Source: Streptomyces jumonjinensis
GTDB taxonomy: Bacteria; Actinomycetota; Actinomycetes; Streptomycetales; Streptomycetaceae
DNA: 52,825 nt
Direction of reading: 5' to 3'
Assembly (NCBI RefSeq): GCF_009600885.1
Contig: NZ_VCLA01000011.1
Span: 1 to 52,825 of the forward strand
The notes beneath the pieces are model-generated. The model saw nothing but the letters and a program-made list of their open reading frames with translations, was not told the DNA's origin and did not search any database. The position numbers were made by a program, and so were the translations under genes. Positions 33,242 to 43,645 of this stretch are shown here, in pieces. The first letter of the stretch is position 1; every line of letters starts with the position of its first letter.

Positions 33242-33609
33242 GGCCACCACGGTAGGCGGCAGCGGACGGTGACGGAAGCGGAGCGGCCGTACCCCTCAGC
33301 GCCCCCATGTACCCCATCGGTCACGCTTCTGTCACAGGTCCTCGACACGCGTTCGGCTCAATCCCCGTCACTCGAACGAGCACTTCGACACCCACTCCCC
33401 GGTCATTCCACCGGGCCTTCGGATCATGCAGAATTCCGGAGTGGAATTGAACAGGGGAGAGCGTCGCAGGGCGAATGGGCGAACCGTCCGGTGAGTGTTT
33501 CCCATACCCCTGGGGAATTCATGGGCTGCTGGCGGGAACTCCCCGCCCGTGCGGGTCCCGCCCGCGGAGCCCATCCCGTGCACGGCAAGGGGACAGCGAG
33601 GGGGCGGTG
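33242..33609. other. 368-base region upstream of ctaD
   Basis: No gene is supported; the in-frame extension of ctaD back to 33475 is low in family similarity. A small dyad ATTCC-N5-GGAAT lies around 33432-33446. Promoter boxes for ctaD could not be assigned. Confidence 0.45.
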
Positions 33610-35349
33610 ATGGGCGCGGAGCCGGATACGGACACGGATACGGACCCGACGGCACGGACCCCCCGGGCCGGGCGGCCCCGGGCGCGGGAGCGGCTGCTCG
33701 TCAAGGTGCTGGTGGACTGGCTGACCACCACCGATCACAAGAAGATCGGGCACCTCTATCTGATGACGTCGTTCGGCTTCTTTCTGATCGCCGGGCTGAT
33801 GGCCATGCTGATGCGCGCCGAACTGGCCCGGCCCGGACTCCAGCTCATCAGCCACGAGCAGTACAACCAGGCGTTCACCCTGCACGGCACGATCATGCTG
33901 CTGCTCTTCGCGACCCCCGCGTTCGCCGGTTTCGCCAACGAGATCATGCCGCTTCAGATCGGCTCGCCCGATGTGGCCTTTCCCCGGCTCAACGCGCTGT
34001 CGTACTGGTTCTATCTCTTCGGCGGGCTCATCGTGCTGGGCTCGCTGCTGACCCCGGGCGGGCCCGCGTCCTTCGGCTGGTTCGCCTATGCCCCGCTCAA
34101 CTCGCTGGAGCATTCGCCCGGCGTCGGCGTGGATATGTGGATCATGGGCCTCGCGCTGGCCGGGTTCGGCACCATCCTCGGCGCGGTCAACTTCCTCGCC
34201 ACCATCGTGGGGATGCGCGCCCCCGGGATGACGATGTTCCGGGTGCCGATCTTCACCTGGAATGTGCTCTTCACCTCGGTTCTGGTGCTGTTCGCCTTTC
34301 CGGTGCTGGCGGCTACGCTGCTGGTGCTGGAGGCCGACCGGCATTTCGGCGCGCTGGTCTTCGAGGCCGAGTACGGCGGAGCGCTGCTGTGGCAGCATCT
34401 CTTCTGGTTTTTCGGCCATCCGGAGGTCTATGTCATCGCACTGCCGTTCTTCGGGATCGTGACGGAGATTCTGCCGGTCTTCTCCCGTAAACCGATCTTC
34501 GGCTATCTCACCCTGGTCGGCGCGACCATGGCGATCACCGGGCTCTCCATTGTGGTATGGGCACACCATATGTTCGCCACTGGGGCCGTGCTGCTGCCCT
34601 TCTTCTCTTTCCTGTCGTTTCTGATCGCGGTGCCCACCGGGGTGAAGTTCTTCAACTGGACGGGCACGATGCTCAAGGGCTCGCTCTCCTTCGAGACCCC
34701 GATGCTGTGGTCCGTCGGATTTCTGGTGTCGTTTCTCTTCGGCGGGCTGACCGGGGTGATCCTGGCCTCGCCGCCACTGGACTTCCAGGTCACGGACTCC
34801 TACTTCGTGGTGGGGCACTTCCACTACGTCGTCTTCGGTACCGTCGCCTTCGCGACCTTCGCCGGTTTCTCCTTCTGGTGGCCCAAGTTCACCGGCAGAA
34901 TGCTGGACGAACGGCTCGGCAAGATCCATTTCTGGACGCTCTTCGTGGGCTTCCACACCACCTTCCTGGTCCAGCACTGGCTGGGGGCCGAGGGCATGCC
35001 CAGGCGGTACGCGGACTATCTGGCCGCGGACGGGTTCACCACACTCAACACCGTCTCGACAATCGGCTCGTTCCTCCTCGGCATCTCCACGCTGCCCTTC
35101 CTCTACAACGTCTGGAAGACCGCGAGATACGGCAAGAAGGTCACGGTGGACGACCCCTGGGGATTCGGACGCTCGCTCGAATGGGCGACCTCGTGCCCGC
35201 CGCCCCGGCACAACTTCACCGCCCTCCCCCGGATCCGCTCCGAGTCCCCCGCCTTCGACCTCCACCATCCGGAGTTTCTGGCGCTGGAAGAGCCACGGGA
35301 ACGGCCGGTCAGCCCAGGGCCCGCGAAAAACGATCCCGGGCCGTCCTGA
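33610..35349 (+). CDS. ctaD: Cytochrome c oxidase subunit I, stand-alone copy
   Basis: A 579-residue subunit I of the aa3-type terminal oxidase, with about twelve helices. All metal ligands are present: His in FTLHGTIM (heme a), HPEVY (CuB His and the crosslinked Tyr), the His pair in VVWAHHMF, and both histidines in FVVGHFHYV (heme a3 and heme a). The K-channel stretch around [17 protein letters not shown] is intact. Genes for subunits II, III and IV and for the bc complex are absent here, so this is probably a second copy beside the main cta/qcr cluster. The start is ATG 33610 with GAGGGG upstream. Its last 41 bases overlap the convergent WYL gene. Confidence 0.93.
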   Translation: MGAEPDTDTDTDPTARTPRAGRPRARERLLVKVLVDWLTTTDHKKIGHLYLMTSFGFFLIAGLMAMLMRAELARPGLQLISHEQYNQAFTLHGTIMLLLFATPAFAGFANEIMPLQIGSPDVAFPRLNALSYWFYLFGGLIVLGSLLTPGGPASFGWFAYAPLNSLEHSPGVGVDMWIMGLALAGFGTILGAVNFLATIVGMRAPGMTMFRVPIFTWNVLFTSVLVLFAFPVLAATLLVLEADRHFGALVFEAEYGGALLWQHLFWFFGHPEVYVIALPFFGIVTEILPVFSRKPIFGYLTLVGATMAITGLSIVVWAHHMFATGAVLLPFFSFLSFLIAVPTGVKFFNWTGTMLKGSLSFETPMLWSVGFLVSFLFGGLTGVILASPPLDFQVTDSYFVVGHFHYVVFGTVAFATFAGFSFWWPKFTGRMLDERLGKIHFWTLFVGFHTTFLVQHWLGAEGMPRRYADYLAADGFTTLNTVSTIGSFLLGISTLPFLYNVWKTARYGKKVTVDDPWGFGRSLEWATSCPPPRHNFTALPRIRSESPAFDLHHPEFLALEEPRERPVSPGPAKNDPGPS

Positions 35350-36265
35350 TGTGGTCCTTCAGCTCCTCGGGCTCGATGACATCGAAGTCCACGCCCATGA
35401 GCAGCACATGGATCACCATCACCTTCATGTTCGCCGCCCCCGTACGGAGCAGACAGCTGTGCTCGTCGACCGGTTCGAGAACCCCGTCGGAGGGGCCGAC
35501 GACCTTGGCCGCCTCCTCGGCCGGGAGATGCAGCCGGACGACCGCCTGTGCGGCATAGGCGCGGGTGGACACTCCCCGGGAGACATATTCGGCCAGATCC
35601 TCGGCGGGCGGGGTGCGCGGAGCGAAGCGCGGGCCGTGCGGAGGGCTCGGGGTGATCCGGTCGGCCCGGAACGTACGCCAGTCGCTCCGGTCCACGTCCC
35701 AGGCGACGAGATACCAGCGGTGCTCGGTGCAGACCAGCCGGTGGGGCTCCACGGTGCGGCGGCTGGCGGCGCCCGCGTGGTCGCGGTACTCGAAGCGGAA
35801 CCGCTCGCTGTCCCGGCAGGCGTTGGCCAGCCCGGTGAGGACGGAGGCGTCGGTCTGGGCGCTCGGGGACCGCAGCATCGGCACGGTGAAGGCGTTGAGC
35901 GCGCTCACCCGCCGCCGCAGTCTGCCGGGCAGCACCTGCTCCAGCTTCGCCAGGGCGCGTACGGAGCTCTCGCCGATGCCCTCGATGCCCTGGCCGGCGG
36001 CGGTGCGCAGCCCGACCGCGACGGCCACCGCCTCCTCGTCGTCGAGCAGCAGCGGGGGCAGCTCGGCGCCGGCGCCCAGCTGATAGCCGCCGCCGGTGCC
36101 GGGGCTGGCGTTGACGGGATAGCCCAGTTCGCGCAGCCGGTCGACATCACGGCGCACGGTGCGCGGGGTGACGCCGAGCCGTTGCGCCAGATCGGCGCCC
36201 GACCATTCGCGATGGGCCTGAAGGAGTGAGAGCAGGCGCAGCAGCCGTGCGGAGGTCTCCAGCAT
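35309..36265 (-). CDS. WYL-domain transcriptional regulator (YafY/PafBC-like)
   Basis: A 318-residue regulator. The N-terminal winged helix ([46 protein letters not shown]) is of the DeoR/HTH_11 type. A WYL domain follows (about 140-215) with [30 protein letters not shown], which binds nucleic acids or nucleotide ligands. A WCX-like C-terminal extension completes the family layout. Such regulators control DNA damage, defence or catabolic genes. The gene is convergent with ctaD and overlaps it by 41 bases. No target is evident in the window. Confidence 0.9.
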   Translation of the reverse strand: MLETSARLLRLLSLLQAHREWSGADLAQRLGVTPRTVRRDVDRLRELGYPVNASPGTGGGYQLGAGAELPPLLLDDEEAVAVAVGLRTAAGQGIEGIGESSVRALAKLEQVLPGRLRRRVSALNAFTVPMLRSPSAQTDASVLTGLANACRDSERFRFEYRDHAGAASRRTVEPHRLVCTEHRWYLVAWDVDRSDWRTFRADRITPSPPHGPRFAPRTPPAEDLAEYVSRGVSTRAYAAQAVVRLHLPAEEAAKVVGPSDGVLEPVDEHSCLLRTGAANMKVMVIHVLLMGVDFDVIEPEELKDHIRTARDRFSRALG

Positions 36266-36314
36266 GGGGGCAGTCTGCCAGCGATCGCGGACAGCTTGTG
36301 TCCGCGATTCCGCT

Positions 36315-36434
36315 CCGCCGTCCCGGGCGGGCCGCCGTCCCGAGCGGGCCGCCGTCCCGAGGCAGGCCGCCGCTCATCCCGGACAGGCCGGCTCCCGGAC
36401 ACGCCGCTGTCCCGCGCGGGCCGCCGTCCCCGAC
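36315..36434. repeat. Degenerate 17-bp tandem repeats (GCCGCCGTCCCGAGCGG)
   Basis: The first three units (about 36315-36360) are near identical. Later ones up to about 36434 are degenerate, with CGGACA/CGCGCG variants. They lie between the WYL start and the glycosyltransferase end. No hairpin dominates. Confidence 0.6.
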
Positions 36435-36472
36435 ACGCCTACTCCCGGACGGGCCCGTGCCGCTCCGCCGCC

Positions 36473-37750
36473 TCAGGCGCTCCCCCGGCGCAGGGCCCTG
36501 CGGGCGAGCGCACGGGCGGCGCAGGCCGCATCCGAGAAGGCCCCCCGGGCGCGGAAGAGGGCGTCGCGCCCGGGACGGCGTCCGGCGCCGCTCCCGGCGC
36601 GTCCCGCCAGCTCCCCGAGGAGGGCCTCATGGCGTGCCGCGATCCGCTCGGGGTCGAAGCGCTCGGAGGCGGCGAGCGCCGCCGCCCCGGCACGCCGCCG
36701 CAGTTCGTCGTCGTTGATCAGCCCCAGCAGCGCGTCCGCGATGGCGTCCACATCGCCGACCGGCACCAGCCGTCCGTCCACCCCGTCCTCGATGATCTCG
36801 CGCGGACCGTGCGGGCAGTCGGTGGCGACCACGGGCAGCCCGCAGCGTATGGCCTCGACGATGGTCATCCCGAAGGACTCGCGCTCCGAGGTGACGGCGG
36901 CGATCGAGCCCTTGACCCACTCCGTCTCCAGGGTGCCCGCGTTCCCCATGAGACGGATCCGCCGCTCCAGTCCGTGTTCCGCGATCAGGGCGGTGAGCGC
37001 GTGGTGCTCATCGCCCGTCCGGTCGCCGCTCCCGTAGATCCGCAGCCGCCAGTCGGGCCGGACGGCGACCACCTGCGCGAACGCCTTCACCAGGAGGTCG
37101 TATCGCTTCACCCGGGTCAGCCGGCCCGCGGCGATGACACAGCGGGCGGCGCCGTCGGCCGGTGAGAGCGCCGGTGCGGGCACACTGTTGGGCACGGCCT
37201 CGATCCGCAGTCCGGGCAGACCGAGTGCCCGGTACGCCGCGGCGTCCGCCTCGGTGACCGTGGTGAGCGCGTCGAGCAGCGGATAGCGGCAGCCGATCTC
37301 CCGCCGTATCCGGTAGCCGTGGCTGTCCAGGGCGAGATGCTCCTGGCCGATCCTGAGCGGGCCGGGGCGGGTCTGGCGGGCGATGTGCACATTGAGCCCC
37401 GGCCGGGTGCCGATGACGGCGTCGGCCTCGACGGAGCCCAGATATCCGGCGATCCGGGCGTCGGTGAGCCGGCTGTACTGCCGGTGCCGCCCGTCGCCGC
37501 GCGGGAAGACCCGGGCGGGCCGCTGGTGCTCGGGGCGGTCCCCGTCGTACTCAGGGCTGCCGGGGCGCAGATCCACGAGATGGCTCAGGGCGACGCCGGA
37601 GGGCGCTCCCATGATCGGCGTGTCGCGATGGCGGAAGACCGACACGATGCCGACCGTGTGCCGTGCGGCGAGCGCCTGGGCCAGATTGAAGGTCGTACGG
37701 ATCGTTCCCCCGATCCCGTACGCGTTGTGGAGCAGAAACGAGATGCGCAT
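36473..37750 (-). CDS. Glycosyltransferase family 4 protein
   Basis: A 425-residue GT-B-fold retaining glycosyltransferase. The N-terminal Rossmann domain has FLLHNAYGIGGTIRTTFNLAQAL (acceptor/donor glycine loop). The C-terminal domain starts VIAAGRLTRVKRYDLLVKAFAQV and contains the donor-phosphate and EX7E motif ESFGMTIVEAIRCGLPVVATD followed by GPREII. Donors are usually GDP- or UDP-sugars. No polysaccharide cluster is adjacent, so the acceptor is unknown. Proteins of this type also occur near teichoic-acid and galactan genes. Start: ATG 37750 by alignment; a GGAGGG lies 17 bases upstream, farther than usual, so the start could be slightly different. Confidence 0.87.
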   Translation of the reverse strand: MRISFLLHNAYGIGGTIRTTFNLAQALAARHTVGIVSVFRHRDTPIMGAPSGVALSHLVDLRPGSPEYDGDRPEHQRPARVFPRGDGRHRQYSRLTDARIAGYLGSVEADAVIGTRPGLNVHIARQTRPGPLRIGQEHLALDSHGYRIRREIGCRYPLLDALTTVTEADAAAYRALGLPGLRIEAVPNSVPAPALSPADGAARCVIAAGRLTRVKRYDLLVKAFAQVVAVRPDWRLRIYGSGDRTGDEHHALTALIAEHGLERRIRLMGNAGTLETEWVKGSIAAVTSERESFGMTIVEAIRCGLPVVATDCPHGPREIIEDGVDGRLVPVGDVDAIADALLGLINDDELRRRAGAAALAASERFDPERIAARHEALLGELAGRAGSGAGRRPGRDALFRARGAFSDAACAARALARRALRRGSA

Positions 37751-37899
37751 GCGCCGTGTCGTCCATCCCTCCGGAAGGAGCTGCAATACGACTGAATCCC
37801 TCATCGGTGCGAGGAGCCCTCTGGAGGCAGTGGGCGAGTTGCGAGGAAAGCGGGAGAATCGCCCGGGGCACCCGGGACGTCAGGGGCGGTGGCGCGGTC

Positions 37900-38721
<822 letters not shown>

Positions 38722-38929
38722 TTACGGGGGAGAGCGTGCGCGCCAGGGCACGGCAGACGGACGGGACTTCGACGACACGACCTCGGGACCCGGGGGCTCC
38801 GGCGGCAACAGCTCGCCCGTCGCCCCAGGCCAGTTGGAGATTACCGAAGGTAGCGGCGAAATCCGGCCACCCATTAGATTCGCTGATTTCCTGCTTTATT
38901 CACCCGCTGTCGGCTAAACCTGTGAGGCT

Positions 38930-38944
38930 GTTCACTGCGTGAAC
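38930..38944. promoter_or_regulatory. Perfect 15-bp dyad GTTCAC-TGC-GTGAAC
   Basis: Six-base perfect arms with a 3-base spacer lie about 180 bases before the hypothetical gene at 39123, within AT-richer DNA. This is consistent with a repressor operator. The binding protein is unknown. Confidence 0.4.
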
Positions 38945-39122
38945 TTGCCTGCACTCAGCAGCCATTGACAGGGAGTAGCCGATTCCGCCGCTCTCCTCAC
39001 CCCCTGCGCCGGATGGTTCGATTCCGTTCCCCTCCGGGCGTGACTCCGGACACAGACACCCGTTGAACCCTTTATGAGCCGGGACCCGCCCGGCGCACGA
39101 CATCAAGTCCGAGGAGCCACCC

Positions 39123-39947
39123 GTGCCGCCTATGCTCGACGTCAGCGAGGACGTACGCGCCGAGATCGGTGACGAAGAAGCCGAACGGCTGCTGGCCGGA
39201 GAGAACGCCCCGGGCAGCTATGACTGCACCTCCTGCCGCACCCCGGGCGACTCGGCGCAGGAGCGCACGAGCACGGTGCTGTTCGTCGGCGAGGAGACCG
39301 CCGTTCTCGCCTTCGCCCACGCCTCCTGCATTCCCTCGCAGGTCGTCCAGGTGGCCGAGGCCGAGTTGCAGGGCGCCGTACGGTCGATCACGGGCGAGCG
39401 GTCCGGCTCCCCCCAGGGCGCCCCCGCCCCGAGCGCGCCCATGGCGCCCGCCCCCGAGCCCGCGCCGGGCCAGGCGGTTCTGGGCATCACCAGCGGCCTG
39501 ATCCTGGTCAACGGCGAGCTGCACCCGGCCCTGGTGGTCGAGCCCACCGCGCCGATCGCCCGCCCCGGCACCCTGGGCAACGGCGGGGACGACTTCCTCA
39601 CCCTCCTCATCGAGCAGGGCTTCGCCCCGGTCCACGATGTGAACCAGCCGCCCGTCCACCTCCCCGGCTGGTCGGTGCTGCTCGCCATGGGCCAGCTGCA
39701 CGCCGTGCTCCAGCCCGGCACCGGCGGCGGCAGCCCGGTCGCCTGGTGGCAGGCCCACCAGCCGCTCCAGGTGGCCGACAGCTGGCGCACCACCGCCAAC
39801 AAGACCCATACGGTGCTGGTGTACGCGGCGCCGGTCGGTTCGATCGGCCAGCAGCCGCGCGAGGATCTGCTGCGGGACGCGCTGGAGAAGGCGGCGGCGA
39901 GCGGTCTGCTGGTGGCCGCCGCGATGCCGCTCGCAGGCACCTCCTGA
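39123..39947 (+). CDS. Uncharacterised actinobacterial protein with CxxC motif
   Basis: A 274-residue protein that I do not recognise. The N-terminal third has DCTSCRTPGD (CxxC) and later AHASCIP, a Cys/His set that could form a small zinc site. An Ala/Pro-rich linker (about 92-118) follows, then a globular C-terminal domain (ITSGLILVNGELHPALVVEPTAPIARPG ... LLRDALEKAAASGLLVAAAMPL). There is no signal peptide or membrane segment. The GTG start has GAGGAG 6 bases upstream. It is monocistronic and its function is unknown. Confidence 0.72.
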   Translation: MPPMLDVSEDVRAEIGDEEAERLLAGENAPGSYDCTSCRTPGDSAQERTSTVLFVGEETAVLAFAHASCIPSQVVQVAEAELQGAVRSITGERSGSPQGAPAPSAPMAPAPEPAPGQAVLGITSGLILVNGELHPALVVEPTAPIARPGTLGNGGDDFLTLLIEQGFAPVHDVNQPPVHLPGWSVLLAMGQLHAVLQPGTGGGSPVAWWQAHQPLQVADSWRTTANKTHTVLVYAAPVGSIGQQPREDLLRDALEKAAASGLLVAAAMPLAGTS

Positions 39948-39985
39948 TCCACCGCCCCGGGCCCGCCCGGGGCGGCCGACCACCA

Positions 39986-40024
39986 GGCAACAAGGCAACA
40001 GGGCAACAGGGCAACAGGGCAACC
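39986..40024. repeat. 8-bp tandem repeat, about five units of GGCAACAG
   Basis: Three perfect GGCAACAG units are flanked by one GGCAACAA and a final partial GGCAACC. The unit length is the same as the GAGGCACT array at 6065 but the sequence is unrelated. The rest of 39948-40162 shows no gene. Confidence 0.88.
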
Positions 40025-40162
40025 GAATACAGGACATTCACCCACAGGAAGCCTGATCACCGGATCTCTCCCACCGGAACACCCGAACCCAGCACATGAG
40101 ATCCCATGACATCCGATCCCTGGACAGGTCTCCCATCAGCGGGACAGTGACGGGCCGGGGCC

Positions 40163-40519
40163 ATGCCTCGTTGCAGGTACGTGCACTCATACGACCCCCG
40201 CCACCAGCTCCCCTACCAGAGCCATATCCCCGCGATGCGCCCCGCGCACGAGATGGCTCCGGACCACTCCCTCACGCCCATCTACGAGACCCTGTGCGCC
40301 GAGTACCGCCGGGCCTTCCGGACCCTGCCCGGAGACCGGAGCGGTGAGGAGGACCTCGGCTTCAGGGCCTTCGGCGCGGGTCCGGCCGGAAACCGCGGAT
40401 ACGGGGCCGTCACCCACACCCAGTACCCCGGCATGGGCTGGCAGCCCTACCCCATGCCCCGGCCGCACATGGGACATCACCCCGCGGCCCTGCCGCCCGC
40501 TCCCCGCCGGGGCATCTGA
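40163..40519 (+). CDS. Small uncharacterised protein
   Basis: A 118-residue protein with a central conserved-looking block LTPIYETLCAEYRRAFRTLPGDRSGEEDLGF and a His/Pro/Gly/Met-rich end (PYPMPRPHMGHHPAALPPAP). No domain recognised; no signal peptide or membrane helix. Coding support comes from the strong third-position GC bias, absence of low-complexity Arg runs and the strong terminator right after the stop. ATG 40163 has a weak GGG-rich ribosome-binding site. Function unknown. Confidence 0.6.
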   Translation: MPRCRYVHSYDPRHQLPYQSHIPAMRPAHEMAPDHSLTPIYETLCAEYRRAFRTLPGDRSGEEDLGFRAFGAGPAGNRGYGAVTHTQYPGMGWQPYPMPRPHMGHHPAALPPAPRRGI

Positions 40520-40531
40520 GGGGGCCGTACG

Positions 40532-40586
40532 CGACAGGGGCGCTGCCCGGGTCCGGATGATCCGGTCCCGGGCAGCGCCCCTGTCG
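40532..40586. terminator. 20-bp perfect hairpin, bidirectional terminator before der
   Basis: The arms at 40532-40551 and 40567-40586 are exact complements around a 15-base loop that can itself fold through CCGG pairs. It lies 12 bases after the small plus-strand gene and 26 bases after the der stop on the other strand. Confidence 0.9.
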
Positions 40587-40612
40587 GTCCGCGCGTCAGT
40601 GCGCGCGTCCGG

Positions 40613-42061
40613 TCACTTCTTGCGTCCGCGCTTCTCCCGCACCCGCACGGAGATATGGATCGGCGTGCCCTCGAAGCCGAACTCCTCGCGGAGCCTGCGC
40701 TCCACGAAACGGCGGTAGCCGTGCTCCAGGAAGCCGGAGGCGAAGAGGACGAACCTCGGCGGCTTGGTGCCCGCCTGGGTGCCGAAGAGGATACGGGGCT
40801 GCTTGCCGCCGCGGACGGGGTGCGGGTGCGAGGCCACGATCTCGCCGAGGAAGGCGTTCAGCCGCCCCGTCGGAACCCGGGTCTCCCAGCCCGCGAGCGC
40901 GGTCTCGATCGCCGGGACCAGCTTCTCCATATGACGGCCGGTGAGGGCCGAGACATTGACCCGGGGGGCCCAGGCGATCTGCGCGAGCTCGGTCTCGATC
41001 TCGCGCTCCAGGTAGTAGCGCCGCTCCTCGTCGAGCGTGTCCCACTTGTTGAAGGCCACGACCATCGCCCGGCCCGCGTCCACGGCCATGGTGATGATCC
41101 GCTGGTCCTGGACGCTGATGGATTCACTGGCGTCGATCAGGACGACCGCGACCTCCGCCTTCTCCACGGCGGCGGCGGTGCGCAGCGAGGCGTAGTAGTC
41201 GGCCCCCTCCTGGAGGTGGACCCGGCGGCGGATGCCGGCCGTGTCCACGAACTTCCAGGTGACCCCGCCCAGCTCGATCAGCTCGTCGACCGGGTCACGG
41301 GTGGTGCCCGCGATCTCGTTGACGACGACCCGCTCCTCGTTCGCCACCTTGTTGAGCAGCGAGGACTTGCCGACGTTCGGGCGGCCGATCAGGGCGATAC
41401 GGCGCGGTCCGCCGACCACGCCGCCGAAGGTCTGGGCCGGGGCCTCGGGCAGCGCCTCCAGCACCGCGTCGAGCATGTCGCCCGTGCCCCGGCCGTGCAG
41501 CGCGGAGACCGGGTGCGGCTCGCCGAGTCCGAGCGACCAGAGAGCGGTGGCGTCCGCCTCGCCGCTGGGCCCGTCGACCTTGTTGGCGCAGAGCACCACG
41601 GGCTTTCCGGCCCGGCGCAGCAGCTTGACGACGGCCTCGTCGGTGTCGGTGGCGCCGACCGTGGCGTCCACCACGAAGACGACCGCGTCGGCGGCCTCGA
41701 TGGCGTACTCCGCCTGGGCGGCGACGGAGGCGTCGATGCCGAGGACGTCCTGCTCCCAGCCGCCGGTGTCGACGACCTTGAAGCGGCGGCCCGCCCACTC
41801 GGCCTCATAGGTGACCCGGTCCCGGGTGACGCCCGGCTTGTCCTCGACGACGGCCTCACGGCGGCCGATGACGCGGTTCACCAGGGTCGACTTACCGACA
41901 TTGGGGCGGCCGACGATGGCGAGGACGGGCAGCGGGCCGTGACCGGCCTCGCCGATCGCGTCCTCGACCGTCTCCAGGTCGAAGCCTTCTTCCGCGGCGA
42001 GCTCCATGAACTCCGCGTACTCGGCGTCGCCGAGTGCTCCGTGGTCGTGCTGGTCGTTCAT
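40613..42061 (-). CDS. der: Ribosome-biogenesis GTPase Der (EngA)
   Basis: A 482-residue GTPase with two tandem G domains, needed for 50S subunit assembly. G1 motifs are [10 protein letters not shown] (about residue 51) and [10 protein letters not shown] (about 225). NKVD and NKWD are the G4 motifs, and DTGG and DTAG are the two G3 motifs. The C-terminal KH-like domain (about 395-482) ends in a basic GRKK. An acidic N-terminal extension of about 40 residues is usual in actinobacteria. The ATG has GAGGAACGG upstream. It is the last gene of the aroH-tyrA-cmk-plsC-der series, 73 bases after plsC. Confidence 0.97.
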   Translation of the reverse strand: MNDQHDHGALGDAEYAEFMELAAEEGFDLETVEDAIGEAGHGPLPVLAIVGRPNVGKSTLVNRVIGRREAVVEDKPGVTRDRVTYEAEWAGRRFKVVDTGGWEQDVLGIDASVAAQAEYAIEAADAVVFVVDATVGATDTDEAVVKLLRRAGKPVVLCANKVDGPSGEADATALWSLGLGEPHPVSALHGRGTGDMLDAVLEALPEAPAQTFGGVVGGPRRIALIGRPNVGKSSLLNKVANEERVVVNEIAGTTRDPVDELIELGGVTWKFVDTAGIRRRVHLQEGADYYASLRTAAAVEKAEVAVVLIDASESISVQDQRIITMAVDAGRAMVVAFNKWDTLDEERRYYLEREIETELAQIAWAPRVNVSALTGRHMEKLVPAIETALAGWETRVPTGRLNAFLGEIVASHPHPVRGGKQPRILFGTQAGTKPPRFVLFASGFLEHGYRRFVERRLREEFGFEGTPIHISVRVREKRGRKK

Positions 42062-42134
42062 GAAGTCCGTTCCTCAATCGTCAACCGGATCACCTCGGGG
42101 GTGGTCCGCTCTGCTCAAGTCTTACCCGGTGCTC

Positions 42135-42785
42135 TTACCCGGTGCGCCCGGTCAGGCGCCTGGCGTTCTCCAGATGGGCGGTCAGCCGCTTCTGGATGCG
42201 TACGGTTGCCTCGTCCAGCGCCCCGCGGGTGCGACGGCCGGTCCCGTCCCCCGCGTCGAAGGCGTCGCCGAAGACGACGTCGACCCGCCCGCGCAGCGGG
42301 GGCAGCGCCTTCACCAGCCGTCCGGGCCGGTCGCCGCCGCCCAGGACCGCCACGGGGACGATCGGCGCGCTGGAGCGCAGCGCGAAGTAGGCGAGCCCGG
42401 CGCGCAGTGAGGCGAAGTCTCCCTCACCCCGGGTGCCCTCGGGAAATATGCCGAGGACTCCCCCGTTCGCCAGCGCGCCGAGCGCGCCGGTGACGGCCGT
42501 GCGGTCGGTGCCGGAGCGGTCCACCTTCAGCTGACCGATTCCCAGCAGGAACGGGTCGAGCGGGCCGATGAAAGCCTCTTTCTTGATCAGAAAGTGCACC
42601 GGCCTGGGCGCGGTCCCCATCAGCATGGGCCCGTCCACGATGTGCGAGTGGTTCACCGCGAGAATCACCGGCCCGGCCGAGGGTACCCGCCAGGCGCCGA
42701 GCACCCGGGGTTTCCAGAGGCCGTACATCAGGCCGATGCCGATGCGCCTTCCGATCACCGCGCCCCTGGCGGAGGGAGCGGTCAC
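42135..42785 (-). CDS. 1-acyl-glycerol-3-phosphate acyltransferase (PlsC-like)
   Basis: A 216-residue PlsC-family acyltransferase transferring fatty acyl groups to lysophosphatidate at the membrane. Motif I is NHSHIVDG (the HX4D catalytic pair), motif III is FPEGTRGEGDF, and IVPVAVLGG is motif IV. One hydrophobic N-terminal segment probably anchors it. The GTG at 42785 overlaps the cmk stop by 4 bases (GTGA), which decides the start over the longer frame to 42881. In actinobacteria cmk, this acyltransferase and der commonly occur together. The substrate could also be another lysolipid. Confidence 0.9.
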   Translation of the reverse strand: MTAPSARGAVIGRRIGIGLMYGLWKPRVLGAWRVPSAGPVILAVNHSHIVDGPMLMGTAPRPVHFLIKKEAFIGPLDPFLLGIGQLKVDRSGTDRTAVTGALGALANGGVLGIFPEGTRGEGDFASLRAGLAYFALRSSAPIVPVAVLGGGDRPGRLVKALPPLRGRVDVVFGDAFDAGDGTGRRTRGALDEATVRIQKRLTAHLENARRLTGRTG

Positions 42786-43522
42786 GTCACCGCCCGCTTC
42801 GCGCTCTCCCCGGCCGCGCCCGCGGCCCGGGCCCGCGCGGCCTCCGGGTCGCGCCGCTCCTCGACCAGGGTCACCACGCACTCGATGACCTGCTGAAGGG
42901 TCAGCTCGGTGGTGTCGACCTCGACGGCGTCGTCGGCCTTGGCGAGCGGGGAGGTCTTACGGCTGGAGTCGGCGGCGTCCCGCTTGATCAGGGCCTCTCG
43001 GGTGGCCGCCACGTCCGCGCCCTTCAGCTCGCCGCTGCGGCGGGCGGCGCGCGCCTCGGGGGACGCGGTCAGAAAGATCTTGAGGTCGGCGTCCGGCAGC
43101 ACGGTCGTGCCGATGTCCCGGCCCTCGACCACGATGCCGGTCGCGGCGGTCGCGGCGATGGAGCGCTGGAGCTCGGTGATCAGGGTCCGCACCTCGGGGA
43201 CCGCGCTGACCGCGCTGACCTTGGAGCTGACCTCCTGGGTGCGGATGGGGCCCGAGGCGTCCATGCCGTCGACCGTGATGGTCGGGCCGGCGGGGTCGGT
43301 TCCGGAGACGATGGACGGCTTGCCCGCGGCGGTGGCGATCGCGGCCGGGTCGGACACGTCGACACCGTTGCTGATCATCCACCAGGTGATCGCCCGGTAC
43401 TGCGCGCCGGTGTCCAGATAGCTCAGCCCCAGCTGGGCGGCCACGGCCTTGGACGTGCTCGACTTGCCCGTGCCGGCGGGGCCGTCGATGGCGACGATCA
43501 CGGATTCCACGGTGTCGGACAC
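42782..43522 (-). CDS. cmk: Cytidylate kinase
   Basis: A 246-residue (d)CMP kinase converting CMP and dCMP to the diphosphates. The P-loop AIDGPAGTGKSST is at residues 11-23; LDTGAQYRA is the substrate motif; VVEGRDIGTTVLPDADLKIFLTA and the LID segment SGELKGADVAATREALIKRDAADSSR follow. GTG 43522 has GGGAAAG directly upstream; GTG 43510 (four codons later) has AAGGTG 9 bases upstream and is an equal choice. A 123-base gap separates it from tyrA, so it may have its own promoter. Confidence 0.95.
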   Translation of the reverse strand: MSDTVESVIVAIDGPAGTGKSSTSKAVAAQLGLSYLDTGAQYRAITWWMISNGVDVSDPAAIATAAGKPSIVSGTDPAGPTITVDGMDASGPIRTQEVSSKVSAVSAVPEVRTLITELQRSIAATAATGIVVEGRDIGTTVLPDADLKIFLTASPEARAARRSGELKGADVAATREALIKRDAADSSRKTSPLAKADDAVEVDTTELTLQQVIECVVTLVEERRDPEAARARAAGAAGESAKRAVT

Positions 43523-43645
43523 CTTTCCCAAGATGAGGAGAGGCCAGGCGGAAGTGCGGTGGGCCCCGAACAAGGTTACCGATTGCTGGGACCCTCTCGG
43601 GCACCTATACGCACAGCCACCGCCCGCTACGGTGTGTGCCCTCGA

